Origin: JAPHTQ01 sp051747405
Lineage (GTDB): Bacteria; Pseudomonadota; Gammaproteobacteria; Thiohalomonadales; Thiohalomonadaceae
Reading direction: 5' to 3'
Length of the DNA stretch: 7,735 bases
Assembly (NCBI GenBank): GCA_051747405.1
Contig: JBNJGC010000127.1
Coordinates: 1 to 7,735, forward strand
Part shown: piece by piece, positions 1 to 6,184 of the stretch
How positions within the stretch are numbered: position 1 is the stretch's first letter
Layout: every line of letters begins with the position of its first letter
Notes under the pieces: model-generated
The model's database searches: none
What the model was told of the DNA's origin: nothing
What the model saw: the letters and a program-made list of their open reading frames with translations, nothing else
Program-made: the position numbers and the translations under genes

Positions 1-335
1 GCCAGGTAGTAGATGGTACCGAGCAGGCCCGGTAGTTGCGCCGTGGCGCAGCCGTAAACCACCTGATTGAACTGCGCCAGACGGCGGGCGTTATCGCTCT
101 GCCCCGCCATCTGCGCCATCGTCTGTCGTGCGCGTCGGCGGTAGAGCAGGGCGGGCAGCGCCACCACCAGGCCGATCCCAAGCAGCCACGGGCCATACTC
201 GGGCCAGAAGGGGGCTCGGGCCATGCGGTGGAAGAAAAACAGCAGTACCACCAGGCTGGCGATATTGCCGATCACCAGGATGCGCCAGAACAGTGCCGGC
301 GGCAGCGCCGGGCGCGGGTCGTTGGCTTCGCTCAT
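1..335 (-). CDS. Small integral membrane protein, C-terminus cut by window edge
   Basis: The reading frame starts at ATG (335-333) and stays open for 111 codons to the left edge, so the C-terminus is missing. A good Shine-Dalgarno (AGAGGAG) lies 7 nt upstream of the start. The protein begins MSEANDPRPALPPALFWRIL and has hydrophobic segments at roughly residues 17-36, 47-64 and 92-111. An arginine-rich loop (YRRRARQ, about 64-70) follows the second segment, suggesting that loop faces the cytoplasm. I do not recognise the family and assign no function. The coding frame is favoured over the other open minus-strand frame in this stretch because it has the ribosome binding site and a coherent membrane pattern. 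It lies downstream of, and on the same strand as, the sRNA candidate, but the intrinsic terminator at 437-463 separates them. Confidence 0.7.
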   Translation of the reverse strand, partial: MSEANDPRPALPPALFWRILVIGNIASLVVLLFFFHRMARAPFWPEYGPWLLGIGLVVALPALLYRRRARQTMAQMAGQSDNARRLAQFNQVVYGCATAQLPGLLGTIYYL

Positions 336-364
336 GCACAGACTCCTCTTTGCGAACAGGCGAG

Positions 365-393
365 AGGATACACCGCCGTGCGGCGTAGTTTAA
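365..393 (-). promoter_or_regulatory. Possible sigma70 promoter of the membrane-protein gene
   Basis: On the minus strand TTAAAC (393-388) and TATCCT (370-365) are separated by 17 bp, just upstream of the start at 335 and downstream of the terminator at 437-463. The -10 matches 4 of 6 consensus positions and the -35 only 3 of 6, so this is a weak call made mainly from position. Confidence 0.25.
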
Positions 394-436
394 TCCTATG
401 CGGTTAATTTGCTGGGCGTGAGCAGTGGCGAGGTAC

Positions 437-463
437 AAAAAAGGCAGACCGTATGGTCTGCCT
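437..463 (-). terminator. Strong rho-independent terminator
   Basis: Read on the minus strand this is an 8-bp perfect stem (GGCAGACC / GGTCTGCC, positions 462-443) with the 4-nt loop ATAC, followed at once by six T residues (442-437). An extra A-T pair can extend the stem. It ends transcription coming from the right on the minus strand. The nearest protein stop is at 648, about 185 nt away, too far for a simple gene terminator. This is one reason to place a separate small RNA gene just upstream. Confidence 0.9.
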
Positions 464-557
464 GAGTCGTAGTGCAGCGAGAATAGGGGCCGTCCCTGAC
501 CGCAGCACTCCTTTGCCTGCCCCTTGGGGCGTCCCGACACAACCTCCTGTCGTGTAC
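437..557 (-). ncRNA. Candidate CsrA/RsmA-binding small RNA (RsmX/Y/Z- or CsrB-like)
   Basis: A transcript of about 120 nt is predicted from near 557 to the intrinsic terminator ending at 437. Four GGA motifs are visible on the minus strand (plus-strand positions 545-547, 532-534, 509-511, 493-495). Three can be drawn in hairpin loops: CGACA[GGAGGTTG]TGTCG, GCA[AAGGAG]TGC with a further CAG/CTG pairing outside, and GGTC[AGGGAC]GGCC. The fourth (GGGACG) sits between stem-loops, next to the small hairpin GCCCC-AA-GGGGC. Repeated loop GGA, a length near 120 nt and a strong terminator are the hallmarks of RNAs that sequester the post-transcriptional regulator CsrA/RsmA. The 5' end is inferred from a putative -10. 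I did not find the SRP RNA core or other 6S-like landmarks. The identity is inferred from structure, not from sequence homology. Confidence 0.5.
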
Positions 558-563
558 GGGTAA

Positions 564-597
564 AGCATAGCCCCTGCTTGTCCTACAGTATGTAGGA
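564..597 (-). promoter_or_regulatory. Putative sRNA promoter with overlapping 17-bp palindrome
   Basis: On the minus strand TATGCT (569-564) is a -10-like hexamer placing transcription start near 557. A perfect inverted repeat, TCCTACA-GTA-TGTAGGA on the plus strand (581-597), covers where the -35 should be, and no good -35 hexamer is present (CATACT at 17-bp spacing). A poor -35 beneath a symmetric site suggests control by a dimeric DNA-binding protein, as activator or repressor. The canonical GacA site (TGTAAG-N6-CTTACA) is not present. The arms here resemble its half-sites but in the opposite order and with a 3-bp spacer. Confidence 0.4.
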
Positions 598-609
598 AAA
601 TCACCAGTG

Positions 610-637
610 GTGTTGTAGGCGACCACCGCGACAACAC
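610..637 (-). terminator. Stem-loop just after the PDC gene, possible weak terminator
   Basis: An inverted repeat GTGTTGT (610-616) / ACAACAC (631-637), with three further inner pairs (619-621 with 627-629), forms a hairpin starting 11 nt after the stop codon of the minus-strand gene at 648. The nearest T-run (four T, minus strand, 600-597) lies 9 nt beyond the stem, so it is not a classical intrinsic terminator. It could protect the 3' end of the mRNA or act with Rho. Confidence 0.3.
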
Positions 638-647
638 GTCCGCCGAT

Positions 648-1613
648 TCAACCGGCGGTGAGATGACTCGCCCAGAAGGCGTGCTCCTTGTTGAGGAACT
701 CGTCCCAGGGGATGTAGTGAGAGCCGTCGCAGGAGAAGGTGAGACTGACCATGCCGTTGAAGATATTCACCGCACCGGCGCGTAGGTAAAACATGTCGTC
801 CATATAGCGCAGCTCCCGCAACCCCTCGAGGATGTCACGGATGCGCTTTGCCGGCACCACCGCCCCCTCCGGATAGGGGTGGCGCGGATAGGCCAGGCAG
901 ATATCCGGGTCGTTGAGCATGTCGATGTCCATCAGCCGGTAGCGGTAGGGATCATCGGTCAACCAGATAGTGGCGCGGCTGCTGGAGAAGTGGAGCTTGG
1001 CGTGAAAAATACCGTGCTCCAGAATCAGCTCCTCCACCACCCCCAGCACCTCGTCGATATGCTTGTCCATGCGGCTGTCGGTACGTGTCTGGTGGAAGAC
1101 GGTACCGCGGATCGCCGGGTCGCCCTTGATCTGTCGCCAGGAGGTGGGCTCATCGTAGAGCTCACGCGTCAGGGGCAGGTCACGCAGATCGAAATCGGCG
1201 CCAATATACCCGAAAAGATTGCCATTTTCGTCGATAATCGTCTTTAGCGCCGTCAGCGAGGGGCGCCGAGCCCGCATACTGATGTAGGCCTCGGAGAGCA
1301 GAAAGTCGTTCCCCACCTTGATCTGCTGCATATAGGGTCGCTGTGAACGGTCGCGACCGTACTCCTTCTCGATCAACCCCTCCTGGCTGATATTACTGCT
1401 GACCTGCACCCCGTGCGGGTCGAGTGCGTAGAGAAACTTGCAGTAGGGAATATCCTTGAGCGAGCTCAGCAGAAGCTCATCGAGCCTGGCCCGCTCCTGC
1501 CAGACCGGCACACAGGCCTGCGCCACCCGGGTCATGGGCGCCTTCATCATCTTCTTGAGCGATTTACGCTGCTCGGCGATGCTCTGCTTGAGCGTACCTT
1601 TATTGGCGGTCAT
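648..1613 (-). CDS. Soluble PDC/Cache sensor-domain protein
   Basis: This 321-residue protein contains the conserved core of a PDC (PhoQ-DcuS-CitA, Cache-like) sensor domain. Signature blocks are YALDPHGVQVSSN (62-74), GRDRSQRPYM (86-95), LLSEAYISMRARRPSLTALK (105-124) and GYIGADFDLRDLP (135-147). PDC domains normally bind small ligands outside the cell, between two membrane helices. Here I see no signal peptide or membrane helix, only a charged amphipathic N-terminal helix, and no kinase, GGDEF, EAL or chemotaxis output domain. The C-terminal half (about 190-321) is not recognised. The start is chosen at ATG 1613. A TTG at 1637 would add eight residues, but neither start has a clear Shine-Dalgarno. 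The gene is divergent from the two-component system. A role as a cytosolic ligand sensor or adaptor is inferred only. Confidence 0.8.
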   Translation of the reverse strand: MTANKGTLKQSIAEQRKSLKKMMKAPMTRVAQACVPVWQERARLDELLLSSLKDIPYCKFLYALDPHGVQVSSNISQEGLIEKEYGRDRSQRPYMQQIKVGNDFLLSEAYISMRARRPSLTALKTIIDENGNLFGYIGADFDLRDLPLTRELYDEPTSWRQIKGDPAIRGTVFHQTRTDSRMDKHIDEVLGVVEELILEHGIFHAKLHFSSSRATIWLTDDPYRYRLMDIDMLNDPDICLAYPRHPYPEGAVVPAKRIRDILEGLRELRYMDDMFYLRAGAVNIFNGMVSLTFSCDGSHYIPWDEFLNKEHAFWASHLTAG

Positions 1614-1696
1614 GCTATAAAACCGTATGCTTGGCAAAAGAGTGAGGCGCTAGATTAAGGAGAAACCGCCGCCCGCACAAGTTACGCGCTGCCGCA

Positions 1697-1708
1697 CTTG
1701 ACCTTAAT
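1697..1708 (+). promoter_or_regulatory. Two abutting CTTNA(C/T) half-sites upstream of the regulator gene
   Basis: CTTGAC (1697-1702) is followed directly by CTTAAT (1703-1708). These match the hexamers of the tandem array at 3793-3831, but the spacing is 6 bp rather than 11. A further CTTAAT lies on the minus strand at 1659-1654. They sit in the 115-bp divergent region between the PDC gene and the response regulator and may hint at autoregulation. The wrong spacing makes this weak. Confidence 0.2.
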
Positions 1709-1728
1709 TTCCAGCAGGAACACCGCTC

Positions 1729-2421
1729 ATGCGCATACTGATCATCGAAGACGATTCGGACCTGGCAGCCAACCTCTACGACTACCTGGAGGTCAAAGGG
1801 CACGAGGCCGACGCCGCCGGCGACGGCATCACCGGTCTGCACCTGGCCATCACCCAGGACTACGATGTCATCATCATGGACATCAACATGCCCGGCATAG
1901 ATGGCCTGTCCGCCTGCCAGAAACTGCGCCAAGAGGCGGGCAAGCAGACCCCGGTGCTGATGCTGACCGCCCGTGACACCCTGGAAGACAAACTGGCCGG
2001 TTTCGACAGCGGCGCCGACGACTACCTGGTCAAGCCCTTCGCCCTGCAGGAGTTGCTGGCCCGGGTCACTGCCCTAAGTCGCCGCGGCAGTGACTGTGCA
2101 AGCGCATCGCTCATGCAGGTCGCCGACCTCAGCTTCAACCCGCAGACCCTCGAGGCCCGGCGCGCCGGCAGAGCCCTCTCCCTCACCCCCACCGGCCTCA
2201 AGCTGCTACAGCTTCTGATGCGCCACTCACCCAATGTGGTTACCCGCCAACAGTGCGAACAGGCGCTGTGGCAGGACTCCCCGCCCGATAGCGACTCGCT
2301 GCGCGCCCACATGCACACCCTGCGCAACGCCGTGGATCGCCCCTTCGACACCGCCCTGATCCGAACCATCCACGGCATCGGCTTCAAGCTCGCCCCGCCC
2401 CCTGCGGAGGAGGGGCAGTAA
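1729..2421 (+). CDS. OmpR-family response regulator (QseB/PmrA-like)
   Basis: This 230-residue protein has an N-terminal receiver domain (1-115) with the acidic pocket E7-D8-D9, phospho-acceptor D51 (IIMDINMPGIDG), T80 and K102 (KPF), all intact. A C-terminal winged-helix DNA-binding domain follows (about 128-225), recognisable by LSLTPTGLKLLQLL, the recognition helix around SDSLRAHMHTLRNAV and the wing IRTIHGIGFKL. It is a phosphorylation-switched transcription factor binding direct repeats. The start at 1729 is preceded by AGGA with a 9-nt gap. Its stop overlaps the kinase start by one base, so the pair is co-transcribed and translationally coupled. The 11-bp-periodic CTTNAC array in front of the downstream operon is the natural target. 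Architecture resembles QseB and PmrA, but orthology cannot be settled by eye, so no symbol is given. Confidence 0.93.
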   Translation: MRILIIEDDSDLAANLYDYLEVKGHEADAAGDGITGLHLAITQDYDVIIMDINMPGIDGLSACQKLRQEAGKQTPVLMLTARDTLEDKLAGFDSGADDYLVKPFALQELLARVTALSRRGSDCASASLMQVADLSFNPQTLEARRAGRALSLTPTGLKLLQLLMRHSPNVVTRQQCEQALWQDSPPDSDSLRAHMHTLRNAVDRPFDTALIRTIHGIGFKLAPPPAEEGQ

Positions 2422-3689
2422 TGCAGTTCAAGCACTCCCTGCGCCGTCGCATTATCGTCTCCTTCGTCATCTTCGCTGCGCTGTTGAGCCTGGCGATCGC
2501 CATCGGTGTTCTACTGGCGCTGGAGGATATCGAAGAGACGCTGGTGGAGTCGGCCCTCCAGGCGGAGATGGCCCACCGCCTGCAACAGCCGCTGCCGCCT
2601 CTCGGTGACCATCGACGCCTCACCACCACCCTCTCTTTCTACCATGTGGATGAGCGGCGGCGGGGGGAGCTGCCCGACTTGGTACACGGTCTGCCGCCGG
2701 GCCACCACGAAGTGAACGTCGGCAACGAGATCTACTACCTCTATGGCGCCGCTACCGAGCAGGGGATGGCCTACATACTGGAGAACGCCACAGAGTTCGA
2801 GCGGCGTGAAGATGCGCTGCAAACCGCACTCTTTCTCACTGTCGCCGTGGCAACGGTCGTCGCCCTCTGGCTGAGCCGATGGCTGGCGGGCAGGGTGATC
2901 ACCCCCCTCAGCACCTTGGCCCAGCAGGTGTCGCGGCTGCGCCCCGGCGCCACCACCCCACCTGTAGCCGCTCACTACGCCGACGACGAGGTCGGTCAAC
3001 TGGCCCGCACCTTCGATGCCTACCAGCGACGTATGGAGCAGTTCATCCGCCGCGAGCAGGAGTTTACCGCCGATGCCAGCCACGAACTTCGTACCCCGCT
3101 GGCGGTGATCAATGGCGCCTGCGAACTGCTGCGCGAGAATCCGGACATCCCCGAGCGCGCCCGCCGCCAGATCGAGCGTATCGACCGCGCCGGCGAACGC
3201 ATGTCGCAGATGCTTGAAAGCCTGCTGCTGCTGGCGCGCGAGACCCCTAGCGGCGAGGCGACCGACCACAGCCCCTGTCGCGTGGAGGAGGTGGTGCTGG
3301 AAGTGATCGACCAGCTTCGCCTGCTCACCCACGACAAGCCGCTGGCGCTGCGTAGCGAGATCCTCAGCGGCTTCAGCCTCTCGACCTCCCGTACCGCCCT
3401 CGCCATCGTGCTGAACAACCTCATTCGCAACGCCATCAACTACACCGAACGGGGCGAGGTGCTGGTGCGCGTCGAGGACCGCCGAGTGGCCATCATCGAC
3501 AGCGGCTGCGGTATTGAAGAGGAGGAGCTGGCGCATATCTTCGAACGCCACTACCGCGGCAACAATGTCAGCCACAACGGCAGCGGCATCGGCCTGTCCA
3601 TCGTCAAACGGCTCTGCGAACGCCAGCATTGGCGCATTCACATCGATAGCGAGCCGGGCCGGGGCACCAGCGTCACCATCGAGTTTTAA
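2421..3689 (+). CDS. Membrane sensor histidine kinase, partner of the upstream regulator
   Basis: The 422-residue kinase has TM1 at about 11-33, a short periplasmic sensor region of about 100 residues (34-133), TM2 at about 134-153 and a HAMP linker (about 153-206). The dimerisation/phospho-acceptor domain carries H221 in FTADASHELRTPLAVI. The ATPase domain has an N box (NNLIRNAINYT), G1 (DSGCGI), F box (FERHYRG) and G2 (GSGIGLSIVKRL). All catalytic boxes look complete. The start ATG shares its A with the TAA stop of the regulator gene and has a strong GGAGG just upstream, inside the regulator's 3' end. The small periplasmic domain has no motif I recognise, so the signal is unknown. An envelope or lipid-related cue would fit the neighbouring operon, but this is inference. 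Confidence 0.93.
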   Translation: MQFKHSLRRRIIVSFVIFAALLSLAIAIGVLLALEDIEETLVESALQAEMAHRLQQPLPPLGDHRRLTTTLSFYHVDERRRGELPDLVHGLPPGHHEVNVGNEIYYLYGAATEQGMAYILENATEFERREDALQTALFLTVAVATVVALWLSRWLAGRVITPLSTLAQQVSRLRPGATTPPVAAHYADDEVGQLARTFDAYQRRMEQFIRREQEFTADASHELRTPLAVINGACELLRENPDIPERARRQIERIDRAGERMSQMLESLLLLARETPSGEATDHSPCRVEEVVLEVIDQLRLLTHDKPLALRSEILSGFSLSTSRTALAIVLNNLIRNAINYTERGEVLVRVEDRRVAIIDSGCGIEEEELAHIFERHYRGNNVSHNGSGIGLSIVKRLCERQHWRIHIDSEPGRGTSVTIEF

Positions 3690-3730
3690 CGACCGACTCC
3701 CCCCCGCCCCATGCCCGGAAGGCCAATCCC

Positions 3731-3752
3731 GGGGCCACCGCCGCGTGGTCCT
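3731..3752 (+). other. GC-rich stem-loop after the kinase gene
   Basis: GGGGCCAC (3731-3738) can pair with GTGGTCCT (3745-3752) across the loop CGCCGC, using two G-T pairs. It lies about 40 nt after the kinase stop. No T-run follows, so it is at most a partial or Rho-assisted terminator between the two-component genes and the operon. Confidence 0.25.
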
Positions 3753-3792
3753 ATCGCCCGATTCGTGGCCCGGTTCACAAAAACCTTACCGT

Positions 3793-3831
3793 CTTGACGA
3801 AATCTTCACATCTCCTTGACCTGCGCTTAAC
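3793..3831 (+). promoter_or_regulatory. Four tandem CTTNAC repeats at exact 11-bp period: regulator-binding array
   Basis: The hexamers CTTGAC (3793-3798), CTTCAC (3804-3809), CTTGAC (3815-3820) and CTTAAC (3826-3831) are separated by 5-bp spacers of unrelated sequence (GAAAT, ATCTC, CTGCG). They lie on the same face of the helix. OmpR-family regulators bind such direct repeats one helical turn apart. PmrA and QseB in particular recognise CTTAA-type half-sites with an 11-bp period. Four half-sites would hold two regulator dimers. The array ends 11 bp before a -10-like element, the geometry of class II activation, where the regulator replaces a weak -35. The adjacent response regulator is the obvious ligand. 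Confidence 0.75.
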
Positions 3832-3842
3832 GCCCTCGCTGC

Positions 3843-3848
3843 TAGTGT
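3843..3848 (+). promoter_or_regulatory. Putative -10 element of the activated operon promoter
   Basis: TAGTGT begins 11 bp after the last CTTNAC repeat. It matches TATAAT only at TA...T, and no consensus -35 lies 16-18 bp upstream, as expected of a promoter that depends on an activator. Transcription would start near 3855, giving a leader of about 36 nt. Confidence 0.35.
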
Positions 3849-3890
3849 GGTTTTCAACACGACTGGAAACCGCGCCCGGAGGCGAGGAGC

Positions 3891-4661
3891 ATGGCAAACA
3901 GCACACCCATCACCCTGGAGAGCCGGCAGGAGACGCTGCAGCGCGAGTACCGCGTTGAGCTGGAACTGCTGGAGCGTGACGAGCGTAACCGCAGCGAGGT
4001 GGAACGCTTCATCAGCGTGATCTTCAAACGCGCCTACAACGCCAGCATCAGCCACTTCCTGCCGTACCTGCTGAGTATGCGCGAAGAGGGCAAGGTGGCC
4101 GCCGCTCTGGGGTTGCGTCCAGCCGATGAGGCACCGCTGTTCCTGGAGACCTACCTCGACCGCCCGGTGGAGAACGTCCTTGCCGAATGCACCGGTCGCC
4201 CCATTGACCGTAGCCGCCTGGTAGAGGTGGGCAACCTCGCCTCCGCCCCCGGCGGTGGAGCACGGGCACTCATCATTACCCTTACTGCCTACCTCGAGGG
4301 GGCCGGTTACGACTGGGTGGTCTTCACCGCCACCCCGCGGGTGCGCAACAACTTCGCCAAGCTCGGCATCCAGCTCTTTGATCTGGCCCCCGCCGACGGC
4401 GACCGCCTGGGCAAGGCCAAGCGCGACTGGGGCAGCTACTACGAACAACAGCCCGTTGTTGTGGCCGGCAACGTCGCCGACGGTGCCGCCCGCCTGCAAC
4501 AAGCACTGACCGCGGAGCAGCTCTTTCCCACCGCACACCAGCTCTGGGAGGATGCCCACAACGCCGGACGCAGCGGGCAGCTCTGGCAGCCACCACGTCG
4601 CTTGGCCGCCCAGTGGCCCGCATGGGTGCGCGAGAGCCGTGAACCGGGGTTCGAGCTATGA
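3891..4661 (+). CDS. Thermostable hemolysin family protein (T_hemolysin), GNAT-like
   Basis: The 256-residue protein shows the conserved blocks I associate with the T_hemolysin family (named after Vibrio delta-hemolysin). These are RLVEVGNLAS (109-118), a glycine-rich turn followed by GARALIITLTAYL (123-135), DWVVFTATPRVRNNFAKLGI (141-160) and DWGSYYEQQPVVVAG (179-193). The layout, with a beta strand carrying E-x-G-N-L, a helix-capping Gly-rich loop and 'VFTAT..RN.F.KLG', resembles GNAT acyltransferases and LuxI-type acyl synthases. There is no signal peptide or membrane helix, so a secreted pore-former is unlikely. As first gene of an operon with an acyl-activating enzyme, an acyl transfer role is plausible but inferred. 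GGAGG lies 8 nt before the ATG. The stop overlaps the next start (ATGA), implying coupled translation. Confidence 0.85.
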   Translation: MANSTPITLESRQETLQREYRVELELLERDERNRSEVERFISVIFKRAYNASISHFLPYLLSMREEGKVAAALGLRPADEAPLFLETYLDRPVENVLAECTGRPIDRSRLVEVGNLASAPGGGARALIITLTAYLEGAGYDWVVFTATPRVRNNFAKLGIQLFDLAPADGDRLGKAKRDWGSYYEQQPVVVAGNVADGAARLQQALTAEQLFPTAHQLWEDAHNAGRSGQLWQPPRRLAAQWPAWVRESREPGFEL

Positions 4662-6184
4662 GCCGACAGCACAGCCTGCTCGACAGCCTCGACCACTACG
4701 CCTCTGTCACCCCCAACGCCATCGCAGTAGAGGGGGCGCGACTTCGCCTTGGCTATCAGGCACTGCACCACGAGGTGCAGCAGCTTGCCCGGACCCTGCG
4801 CGAGCAGGAACACCGCACTCTCGGCCTCATCATGGACAATAGCCCCGCCTGGCTGGTGACTGACCTGGCGGCACTGTCCGCAGCGATCACCCTGGTGCCG
4901 CTGCCCAGCTTCTTCAGCACCGAGCAGCTCCAACACGCAATCCAGGATGCCGGCATCGAGGCGGTGATCGGTCTGCACAGCTCCGGGCTTGCCAGCCACT
5001 TCACCACCACCCGGCTGCGTCCGCTGGGAAGAGTAGCCGGCGAACACCTCTGGCTGGCACAGCTGCCCCCGTCCCGGCACCGTCCGCCTCTCGGCGACAT
5101 CGCCAAGGTCACCTACACCTCGGGCACCACCGGCACCCCCAAGGGGGTCTGTCTCAGCCGGGATAACATGGAGCAGGTGGCCGCCTCCCTGAAACAGGCG
5201 CTGGCGGTCACCGCCGAGGACAAGCACCTCTGCCTATTGCCGCTGGCGGTGCTGCTGGAGAACATCGGCGGGCTCTATGTGCCGCTGCTAAGCGGCGCCT
5301 GCTGCCACCTGCCGGGACTGGCCTCGGTCGGGATGCTCGGCGCTGCCGGGCTCGACCCGGCGCAGATGCTCAAGGCGATCCACCAGAGCGGGGCCAGCAG
5401 CATCATCCTGCTGCCGCAGATGCTGCAGGCGCTGGTGGCGGCGGTGGCGACGCAGGGCGGCAAGGTGCCGCAAACGCTGCGCTTTATCGCCGTCGGTGGC
5501 GCCCCGGTCGCGCCGCGTCTGCTGGCCCAGGCCGCTGAGCTGGGTCTGCCGGTGTACGAGGGCTACGGTCTGTCCGAGTGCGCCTCGGTGGTGGCGGTCA
5601 ACCGCCCCGGCGACAACCGCCCCGGCAGCGTCGGTCGCCCCCTGCCCCACATCGAACTCACGTTCGACACCGACGGCGAGATCCTGCTGCGCGGCAACCG
5701 CTTCCACGGCTATCTCAACCAACCCGCACCGGAGGGGGAGTGGTACGCCACCGGTGACCTCGGTCACCTCGACCACGACGGCTACCTCCACCTCACGGGC
5801 CGCAAGAAGCACTGCTTTATCACCAGCTTCGGTCGCAACGTCGCCCCGGAGTGGGTGGAGCGGGAGCTGACCCTCTCACCGGCCATCGCCCAGGCGGTGG
5901 TCTTCGGTGAGGCGCGTCCGTTCAACGTCGCCCTCATTGTCCCCAGCGGCACAGACCAGGAGGTGCAAAGCGCCATCGTGCAGGCCAACCAGCAGCTACC
6001 CGACTATGCACAGGTCTCCGCCTGGCTGGTCGCCGACCAGCCCTTTTCCCTCGACAACGGCCAGTTCACCGCCACCGGTCGCCCGCGCCGCGAGGCGATC
6101 CGGCGCGCCTACGGCGACCGTATCGATGCCCTTTACGAAAACCACGGGGAGCCCCCCGAAAGGAGTCACCATGCCATTTTTTGA
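4658..6184 (+). CDS. AMP-forming acyl-CoA synthetase-like adenylating enzyme with altered A10 motif
   Basis: This 508-residue ANL-superfamily protein has the P-loop YTSGTTGTPKGV (153-164), YGLSE (303-307), YATGD (363-367) and the hinge region GRKKHCFITSFGRNVAPEWVE starting at 381. The last block is typical of long-chain fatty acyl-CoA synthetases, so a fatty acid substrate is likely. The family forms an acyl-adenylate and then usually a thioester. The lysine of the C-terminal A10 motif (T-x-x-G-K) appears replaced by R475 in TATGRPRREAI (471-481), so adenylation may be slow, or the enzyme may act mainly in the second half-reaction or use another lysine. Length is slightly short for long-chain enzymes but normal for the superfamily. 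It overlaps the upstream gene by 4 bp and the downstream gene by 14 bp. No carrier-protein domain is fused. Confidence 0.9.
   Translation: MSRQHSLLDSLDHYASVTPNAIAVEGARLRLGYQALHHEVQQLARTLREQEHRTLGLIMDNSPAWLVTDLAALSAAITLVPLPSFFSTEQLQHAIQDAGIEAVIGLHSSGLASHFTTTRLRPLGRVAGEHLWLAQLPPSRHRPPLGDIAKVTYTSGTTGTPKGVCLSRDNMEQVAASLKQALAVTAEDKHLCLLPLAVLLENIGGLYVPLLSGACCHLPGLASVGMLGAAGLDPAQMLKAIHQSGASSIILLPQMLQALVAAVATQGGKVPQTLRFIAVGGAPVAPRLLAQAAELGLPVYEGYGLSECASVVAVNRPGDNRPGSVGRPLPHIELTFDTDGEILLRGNRFHGYLNQPAPEGEWYATGDLGHLDHDGYLHLTGRKKHCFITSFGRNVAPEWVERELTLSPAIAQAVVFGEARPFNVALIVPSGTDQEVQSAIVQANQQLPDYAQVSAWLVADQPFSLDNGQFTATGRPRREAIRRAYGDRIDALYENHGEPPERSHHAIF

Noticed and set aside
91..540. Long open minus-strand frame covering the sRNA candidate and part of the membrane-protein gene
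   Set aside because: It has no ribosome binding site and its product is low-complexity, Arg/Pro/Gly-rich and typical of an out-of-frame GC-rich reading. The overlapping frame from 335 has a Shine-Dalgarno and clear membrane helices.
437..597. 6S RNA or SRP (4.5S) RNA as the identity of the small RNA candidate
   Set aside because: The conserved SRP GGUCAGG...GGAAGCAGCC core is absent, the length is too short for 6S, and no long 6S-like central bubble with closing stems is apparent.
1635..1637. TTG start for the PDC protein, adding eight residues
   Set aside because: There is no Shine-Dalgarno ahead of it and the added residues look unrelated to the domain. ATG at 1613 is the simpler choice, though its own ribosome binding site is also weak.
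1638..1728. 11-bp-spaced regulator repeats in front of the response regulator gene
   Set aside because: CTTNA(C/T) half-sites are present, but checking 11 bp to either side of each gave no partner, so only loose half-sites are reported.
2511..3641. 376-codon open frame antisense to the histidine kinase gene
   Set aside because: It is the mirror of a GC-rich coding region. The plus-strand kinase has every catalytic box, and the antisense product shows no recognisable domain or start signal.
3786..4559. 257-codon open frame antisense to the T_hemolysin gene and its control region
   Set aside because: It would run through the conserved repeat array, and its sequence is His/Ala/Val/Gly-rich without a domain. 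The plus-strand gene matches a known family.
5907..6170. N-terminal extension of the diiron oxygenase frame into the ligase gene
   Set aside because: The extra residues are Ser/Pro/Thr/Arg-rich out-of-frame translation of the ligase. The ATG at 6171 has a strong ribosome binding site and gives a protein of family-typical length.
6176..6184. Run of six T at the end of the ligase gene as a slippage site fusing ligase and oxygenase
   Set aside because: The oxygenase has its own start and Shine-Dalgarno, and six T with no downstream stimulatory structure that I can see is weak evidence for programmed slippage.
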